Positions 59,333-64,000 of a DNA stretch of 64,000 nucleotides are shown here, piece by piece. Made by a program: the position numbers and the translations under genes. Below the pieces are notes generated by a model. It worked only from the letters and a program-made list of their open reading frames with translations. It had not been told where the DNA came from and did no database searches. The stretch spans positions 11,232 through 75,231 of the forward strand of contig JBFWVD010000023.1 of assembly GCA_050246915.1 (NCBI GenBank), read 5' to 3'. Position 1 is the stretch's first letter. Each line of letters starts with the position of its first letter. This DNA is from JBFWVD01 sp050246915 (GTDB taxonomy: Bacteria > Actinomycetota > Acidimicrobiia > Acidimicrobiales > Ilumatobacteraceae).

Positions 59333-60061
59333 TCACATCTGGAGAGGCTCTGATGGATCCCGATGGGCGAGCGTGGTCGCCATCTGCTTTCGCCAATGGG
59401 CCTCGGCACCTTCGGCGTCACCAGCGATCACCAACGCCAGCAGTTTGCGATACGAGCGCACCGCACGTCGCATGAGGGCCTGGTCGGAACGGCGCGCACC
59501 TTGCTCGTAGTAGTGCTGCACCAGCAGGTGGAGCAGGTTGGACAAGGTTGCGAGCGTGACGTTGCCCGAGCGTTCGACGATCGTCTCGTGCACCCGGGCT
59601 GCTGCGCTGGCGAACTGTGCCACGTCGCCGGCATCGGCGGCGCCGTCAGCGACATCGATGGCAGCGGCGAGTGCGGCGACGTCGTCGTCGTTGTGACGGG
59701 CCGCGAGCTGGCGCGCCAACGCTGGTTCGATCAGCTGGCGGGCGTTGTCGAGGTCCGCCGTCGTGACCCCGTCGAACTGCAGGAGCAATGCGAGGTTCCA
59801 CGCCAACTGATCGGGCTTCGGCCGCGTGATGACGCCCCCGCCGCCCCGGCCCCGGCGGATCTCGATGAGGCCTTGGGTCTCCAAGATCCGCAGCGCCTCG
59901 CGCAGCGTCGTGCGGGCGACGCCGAAGTGGGCCGTCAGCTCTTCTTCGGGCGGGAGTCGATCACCGACGCTCAGATCACCGCTGATGATGCGCCGGCGCA
60001 GCCGGTCGGCGACCAGCTCGCCGGCCTTTTGCACCTTGACGTGTTCACCAGTGGGATCCAT
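59333..60061 (-). CDS. GntR/FadR-family transcriptional regulator
   Basis: A 242-residue FadR-type protein: winged helix with LPPEEELTAHFGVARTTLREALRILETQGLIEIRRG-type sequence (recognition helix ARTTLREALRILETQGL), then an all-helical FCD ligand domain with RQLIEPALARQLAARH and HETIVERSGN carrying likely metal-binding His. Ligands of this class are acyl-CoAs or small acids. It sits between an LLM oxidoreductase and a CoA ligase on the same strand. Confidence 0.9.
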   Translation of the reverse strand: MDPTGEHVKVQKAGELVADRLRRRIISGDLSVGDRLPPEEELTAHFGVARTTLREALRILETQGLIEIRRGRGGGGVITRPKPDQLAWNLALLLQFDGVTTADLDNARQLIEPALARQLAARHNDDDVAALAAAIDVADGAADAGDVAQFASAAARVHETIVERSGNVTLATLSNLLHLLVQHYYEQGARRSDQALMRRAVRSYRKLLALVIAGDAEGAEAHWRKQMATTLAHRDPSEPLQM

Positions 60062-60088
60062 GAACGGGGCGTGCGTCGCGGACGTCGA

Positions 60089-60952
60089 TCAGCGGAGGCG
60101 TTCGATGATGGCGGCCTGATCGTCGATGAAGCGCTTCATTTCATCAGGGCCTTGGGGTTCGTCGTTGGAGAGTCCGACCACGACGCGGTGCACACCGAGT
60201 TCAAGGTAACGCTCGATGTTCGGCGTGTTGCCCGGCCACACCATCACCGAGACCGGAACAGAGCCCGGCTCGCGCCCGGCGGTCTCGAGCGCGGCATCGA
60301 GCCACTTCATCTTCACGCCGAAGTCGCGCTCGCCCATGTCGATGGGGAACCATCCGTCGGCCCAGCGGGCCACGTGGCCGAGGCCGATGCGCCCGGTGCC
60401 GCCGAACCACAGTGTCGGATGCGGTTTGGTCTCGGGCTTCGGGTAGGAGTACACCGCGGGGAAGTCGAAGAACTCGCCGTGGAACTCGGCTTTGTCCTGC
60501 GACCACAGGACGCGGAGCGCGGCGATGCATTCCTCCAGGGCGCGATAACGCTGGCGCCAGCTGATGTTGGGCGCGATGTTCTCGAGCTCCTCGGGGTTCC
60601 AGCCCACGCCCACACCGATCTCCACCCGACCGCCGGAGAGCACGTCGAGCGTGGCGATCTCCTTCGCACAGGACAAGATGTTGCGCTCGAGGACCAGCAT
60701 CACGCCGGAGCCGATCTTCAAGGTGGTGGTGGCCTGGGCTGCCACGGCGATGGAGGCGATGAGGTCCATCATCCCCCGGTACGGCTCGGGCGGCTCTCCT
60801 CCCGTGGCGGGGTACGGCGTCTTGCCCGTGGCGGGGAGATGGTTGTGCTCACCGATCCACAGCGATTCGAAGCCACGCTCTTCCAGCAGCTTGGCCAGCT
60901 CGGCCGGTCGCAGCCCGCTCGCGTTGTTCATGGTCGTGAATCCGAAATGCAT
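60089..60952 (-). CDS. LLM-class F420-dependent oxidoreductase
   Basis: A 287-residue TIM-barrel protein: ERGFESLWIGEHNHLPA is the LLM/F420 motif, TTLKIGSGVMLVLERN follows, then GGRVEIGVGVGWNPEELEN, hallmark of actinobacterial F420-dependent reductases. It would reduce or oxidise a small molecule with F420. It precedes the GntR gene by 27 bp, suggesting one transcript. Confidence 0.9.
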   Translation of the reverse strand: MHFGFTTMNNASGLRPAELAKLLEERGFESLWIGEHNHLPATGKTPYPATGGEPPEPYRGMMDLIASIAVAAQATTTLKIGSGVMLVLERNILSCAKEIATLDVLSGGRVEIGVGVGWNPEELENIAPNISWRQRYRALEECIAALRVLWSQDKAEFHGEFFDFPAVYSYPKPETKPHPTLWFGGTGRIGLGHVARWADGWFPIDMGERDFGVKMKWLDAALETAGREPGSVPVSVMVWPGNTPNIERYLELGVHRVVVGLSNDEPQGPDEMKRFIDDQAAIIERLR

Positions 60953-61132
60953 GGTGAAGCCTTTCCCCAGGAGCGGACCCGCTGGCGTGCTGCCAGGAGC
61001 TCGTCAGCCGATCGTATTGGCCATGGACGTGACCCGAGTAACTGACCGACCTCTTGCCCTGGGCTGCGCCGAGACATGATGATGTGCGTCGTAGGGGGCA
61101 ACCCGTCCGGGTGTCCACCGAAGGAGAGTGCA

Positions 61133-61531
61133 ATGAACCGCACCATGATGCGCGCCAAGATCCACCGCGCCGTCGTCACCGGAGCCGACATCCATTACGT
61201 GGGCTCCATCTCCATCGATCCGGCGCTGATGGAAGCGGCGGGAATCTTGGAGTTCGAGCAGGTGCACGTCGTGGACGTCGACAACGGCGCTCGACTCGTG
61301 ACCTACGCCATCGTGGGTCAGCCTGGGGAGATCTGCCTCAACGGGGCCGCTGCACATCTGGTCGACATCGGCGATCGGATCATCATCATCACCTACACCC
61401 AGGTCGACGACCGCGAGATCGCCGACTATCGGCCGACGATCGTTCACGTCGACACGCTCAACCGCCAAGTCCCCGAAGAGATCGCCAAGGCCGCTGCCGC
61501 GTCCCGCCGTTACGTGACGGTGGAAGGCTGA
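61133..61531 (+). CDS. panD: Aspartate 1-decarboxylase (pyruvoyl enzyme)
   Basis: A 132-residue PanD, normal length. The self-cleavage site is HYVGSISIDPALM, between G24 and S25, which yields the pyruvoyl group. It makes beta-alanine for pantothenate and CoA, apt beside many CoA ligases. AAGGAGAG precedes the ATG at 61133. No panB or panC is adjacent. Confidence 0.95.
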   Translation: MNRTMMRAKIHRAVVTGADIHYVGSISIDPALMEAAGILEFEQVHVVDVDNGARLVTYAIVGQPGEICLNGAAAHLVDIGDRIIIITYTQVDDREIADYRPTIVHVDTLNRQVPEEIAKAAAASRRYVTVEG

Positions 61532-61569
61532 ACTCTCAGATACCTGCTGACTCGGTCAACAAGAATTGA

Positions 61570-61618
61570 CAAGGGCCCGGACGCCGTGGAGCTGGATCCA
61601 CCGGTGTCCGGGCCCTTG
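61570..61618. terminator. Strong bidirectional hairpin between panD and the deacetylase gene
   Basis: CAAGGGCCCGGAC (61570-61582) pairs perfectly with GTCCGGGCCCTTG (61606-61618); the loop holds a further short stem (GTGGA...TCCAC). It lies between convergent 3' ends (61531 and 61640), as expected of a shared terminator, although no long T-run follows. Confidence 0.7.
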
Positions 61619-61639
61619 CGAGTGTGTGGCCGTTTCAGA

Positions 61640-63952
61640 TCACAGGCCGAGCTCGGTCAACGCGTCCTTGATGGGTCTGACCGTGACACCGCTGCGTACC
61701 ACCGCGTCGAGCATCTGGACGAAGTTGGCCGGGGTGCTGTTGTAGCTGGTGGGGTCGGCCGGAGCGCCATCGAACTGGTCGTGGAACACCAACACGAGGT
61801 AGCTGTTGTGCTTGCGGGCCAGCGCCATCTGGGCCTCGACATCCATCCACGTCGTGGTGCCGCGGATGTTGAACGTCAACAGGTTGTTCTTGTTGATGGT
61901 GCGACCCTCGTTGCGGCCGTTCTCGCCCGGGGTGATGGTGCGGTGGTACGAGAAGTTGGCGGCCAACTCTGACAACACCGTGGCATCGGTGTCACCGTAG
62001 GGCGACGCGAACCCCGGGGTGCCCGACACGCCCATCGTGGTGGCCAGCCAGTTCTTCACGTCTGCGTACTGTCCGGCCCGACCAGCCGGCGTGAGGGCTG
62101 CGTTGGCCGTGCCGTCGGTCAACCAACCGGCCGGTTGCTGTGAACGGCGGAGTGTCGGGATGGCCTCGGTGCCCGGGTAGGCGGGCCCGATGAGGTGGGG
62201 ATGGTCGATGGTGTGGGCTCCCAACTCCATGCCGCCATTGCGCATGTCGGTCATCTGGGCGATCGACATGTACGGATAGCGGTTGCCGTCGGTGGGGTGC
62301 GTCGGATTGGACATCAGGAAGAAGGTGCCTTTGAGGCCGCGCGCATCGAGGGCCGGTTTGACCACGGTGTAATGCGAGATGAAACCGTCATCGAAGCTGA
62401 GGGACACGAGCGGTCGAGTGAAGTCGCCCGTCGTGCTGAGACCGGAGATCGTGAACGTCACCGGAGCGGAGGTGACGAAGGCCGAACCGCTGGAGGGTCG
62501 GGCGACTGCAGTCAACGTATGGGTGCCGTCGCTGCGCGTCCAGGCGTTGAACCCTTGCGAGTAGGTCGAGCCCACCGATGACACGGCGCCGTGGTTCTGG
62601 GTGTTGAGGATGATGCCGTCGACGTAGAAGTCGACACCGGCCACTGGCCCGGTGACGTTGGCCGACACCGACCAGTTGTTGGTGTTGCCCGACGGGACCG
62701 GCGCCAACGCCGTGATGGACATCGCCGCTGCGGTGGTGACGACCAGCGAGTAGGTGCGGGTGGTGGTGCCCAGGTCGTCGCCGGTGAGTCGGACCGTGAC
62801 CGACGACGTTCCACCGACACTCGGCGTGCCGGAGATGAGTCCGCTGCTGGACATCGACAACCCTGCGGGGAGACCGGTCACGGTCCACGTCGACGGCGTG
62901 AGCGCTGTGCCGGCCAGTTGCAGGAAGTAGGTCTGGCCGACTCGGCCTTCCGGCAGAGCAGCGGTGGCGATGACCGCGTTCACCGGTGGGCGCGAGAAGG
63001 CCGCAACGCTGACGATGTCGGATGGGACAGACTGGCCACCGAGCGATCCGTGGAAGTCCCTGTCCGAGAAGTTGAAGATGCCACCGTCGGCAGCCACCTG
63101 CAGGTAGCCGTTGCCGAACGACACCATGCCAACGACCGGCTTGTTCAATGCGGTACCGCCCATGGACCCCCGGAACGCCGCGTCGAAAGCGAACACGCCG
63201 CCGTCACCCGCGATGAGCCAATAGCCCGTACCGTCGGGATCGGGAACGAGTGAACGCACCGGGGCATTGAGGCGGGTGCCACCCATCGATCCGCGGAAGC
63301 TGGCGCCACCCATGGCGAACACGCCACCGTCGAGCGCGACGAGGTACAGGCCCTTGCCGTCCACGGTGGGGGCCGAGTCGATGATGGGCTGGTTCAGTGG
63401 GACGTTGTTGGGGGTGAAGTCGGTGATGTCACCCAATGGCGTGGCGTCACCGCGAGCAAAAGTGCGTCCGGTGGATGAGGTGAGCCAGTAGCCGAGCCCG
63501 GTCGGCGTCCGCGACAGCGTCACGATCTCCTCACCGGCGTTCAGCGTCGGTTTGACGCCGTAGACGATGGCGTTGCCCCGGCCGTAGACATTGCCCTGGG
63601 AGTCGGCGATCCAAATGCCGGTGCCGTCGGCTGTCGACTCGACCTTCACGGCAGTGGCGCCTTCGGGCACGGACACCTGGTCGTAGGCGAAGGCGGCGCC
63701 GAAGTTGTAGAGCCTTCCCTCGCCGTCGAGCATCCAGTAGCCGCTCGTCAGCGTGAGCGCACTGGCCGGAGGTGAAGAGGCGACAGTGGCAACGAGCGCG
63801 GCGGTTGCGGCGAGCGCAAGGACGGTGATTGCCGCGACGAGACGGCGCAGCGGCGATGGGAGCGAACGGGCTTCAGGCACGGTCGTCGAGCTTAGGGATG
63901 CGGTCGATCGCGACGCGGTGCACGTCGGGTCATCCGAAGCGGATTGTGACAA
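61640..63952 (-). CDS. Secreted multidomain NodB-type polysaccharide deacetylase with N-terminal propeller-like repeats
   Basis: A 770-residue exported protein. A long N-terminal region ends in a membrane/signal segment (LVAAITVLALAATAALVA, near 38-56). Then come about six repeats of the GYWLxxxDGGVFxFG type (residues ~70-330), a putative-Ig segment (LPAGLSMSSSGLISGTPSVG), a second Ig-like module, and a NodB domain with VSLSFDDGFISHY (catalytic and metal Asp) and GAHTIDHPHL (metal His pair), ending FHDQFDG. It likely removes acetyl groups from a surface or environmental polysaccharide. The long hydrophilic N terminus before the signal suggests a later start may be used. Confidence 0.88.
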   Translation of the reverse strand: MSQSASDDPTCTASRSTASLSSTTVPEARSLPSPLRRLVAAITVLALAATAALVATVASSPPASALTLTSGYWMLDGEGRLYNFGAAFAYDQVSVPEGATAVKVESTADGTGIWIADSQGNVYGRGNAIVYGVKPTLNAGEEIVTLSRTPTGLGYWLTSSTGRTFARGDATPLGDITDFTPNNVPLNQPIIDSAPTVDGKGLYLVALDGGVFAMGGASFRGSMGGTRLNAPVRSLVPDPDGTGYWLIAGDGGVFAFDAAFRGSMGGTALNKPVVGMVSFGNGYLQVAADGGIFNFSDRDFHGSLGGQSVPSDIVSVAAFSRPPVNAVIATAALPEGRVGQTYFLQLAGTALTPSTWTVTGLPAGLSMSSSGLISGTPSVGGTSSVTVRLTGDDLGTTTRTYSLVVTTAAAMSITALAPVPSGNTNNWSVSANVTGPVAGVDFYVDGIILNTQNHGAVSSVGSTYSQGFNAWTRSDGTHTLTAVARPSSGSAFVTSAPVTFTISGLSTTGDFTRPLVSLSFDDGFISHYTVVKPALDARGLKGTFFLMSNPTHPTDGNRYPYMSIAQMTDMRNGGMELGAHTIDHPHLIGPAYPGTEAIPTLRRSQQPAGWLTDGTANAALTPAGRAGQYADVKNWLATTMGVSGTPGFASPYGDTDATVLSELAANFSYHRTITPGENGRNEGRTINKNNLLTFNIRGTTTWMDVEAQMALARKHNSYLVLVFHDQFDGAPADPTSYNSTPANFVQMLDAVVRSGVTVRPIKDALTELGL

Positions 63953-64000
63953 GTGCTCAGTCGAGTCTGAGGCACATCGCGAATGGGAACGCGGCGTGGG

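Noticed and set aside
59363..61045. 560-codon plus-strand open frame
   Set aside because: It is antisense to the GntR and LLM genes and lacks any recognisable domain.
1..64000. CRISPR array, tRNA or rRNA genes, prophage or insertion sequence
   Set aside because: No regularly spaced repeats, no cloverleaf or rRNA motifs in the short gaps, and no transposase, integrase or phage structural genes were seen.

Overview
The window is 64 kb of GC-rich DNA that reads as chromosomal sequence from a free-living actinobacterium, most likely of the Acidimicrobiia (Ilumatobacter-like) type. The pointers are frequent GTG starts and stop/start overlaps (ATGA, GTGA), a glgX-treY-treZ cluster, a DtxR-class regulator, DUF2277, two luciferase-like monooxygenases, several acyl-CoA synthetases and SDRs, and secreted proteins built from 'GYWLxxxDGGVFxFG' repeats. 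This placement is inferred from gene content; there is no rRNA, tRNA or other phylogenetic marker. I saw no phage, transposase, integrase or CRISPR array.

Layout. 0-5.8 kb: a MarR regulator with a CLC chloride channel (cut by the window edge), a universal stress protein, a methyltransferase, a STAS antagonist, an ORF-poor 0.8 kb stretch, a VOC protein and a flavin monooxygenase fused to an NTF2-like domain. 5.9-12.1 kb: an iron island with a DUF2383 four-helix protein, a DtxR-type regulator, a 78-residue unknown, bacterioferritin, EfeB, EfeO, encapsulated ferritin and encapsulin. Three palindromic TAGG-N4-CCTA sites lie in its three divergent promoter regions. 12.1-18.6 kb: glgX-treY-treZ, turning glycogen or maltodextrin into trehalose. 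18.6-24.5 kb: YihY membrane protein, PfkB kinase, SurE, an orphan ModA-like lipoprotein, a repeat protein frameshifted in a G8 tract, and a PadR regulator.

24.6-61 kb is an accessory catabolic region: four ANL-family CoA ligases, crotonase, TesB thioesterase, aldehyde and alcohol dehydrogenases, three SDRs, two luciferase-like oxidoreductases, hydrolases, a coupled OtnK/PdxA2/LarA-like trio for sugar acids, fumarase, an MFS exporter, and local regulators (ArsR, TetR, GntR). It carries marks of rearrangement: an epoxide-hydrolase 3' remnant at 56.3-56.45 kb and two copies of a ~90 bp intergenic element at 51.0 and 52.2 kb. 61-64 kb: panD, a strong bidirectional hairpin, and a large secreted NodB-type deacetylase carrying the same repeats as the frameshifted gene.

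The most interesting unit is the iron island. One DtxR-like regulator, whose canonical primary metal site appears altered, sits beside its own operator, and matching operators precede efeO-efeB and an encapsulin/encapsulated-ferritin operon. The latter has a long leader with three consecutive hairpins.
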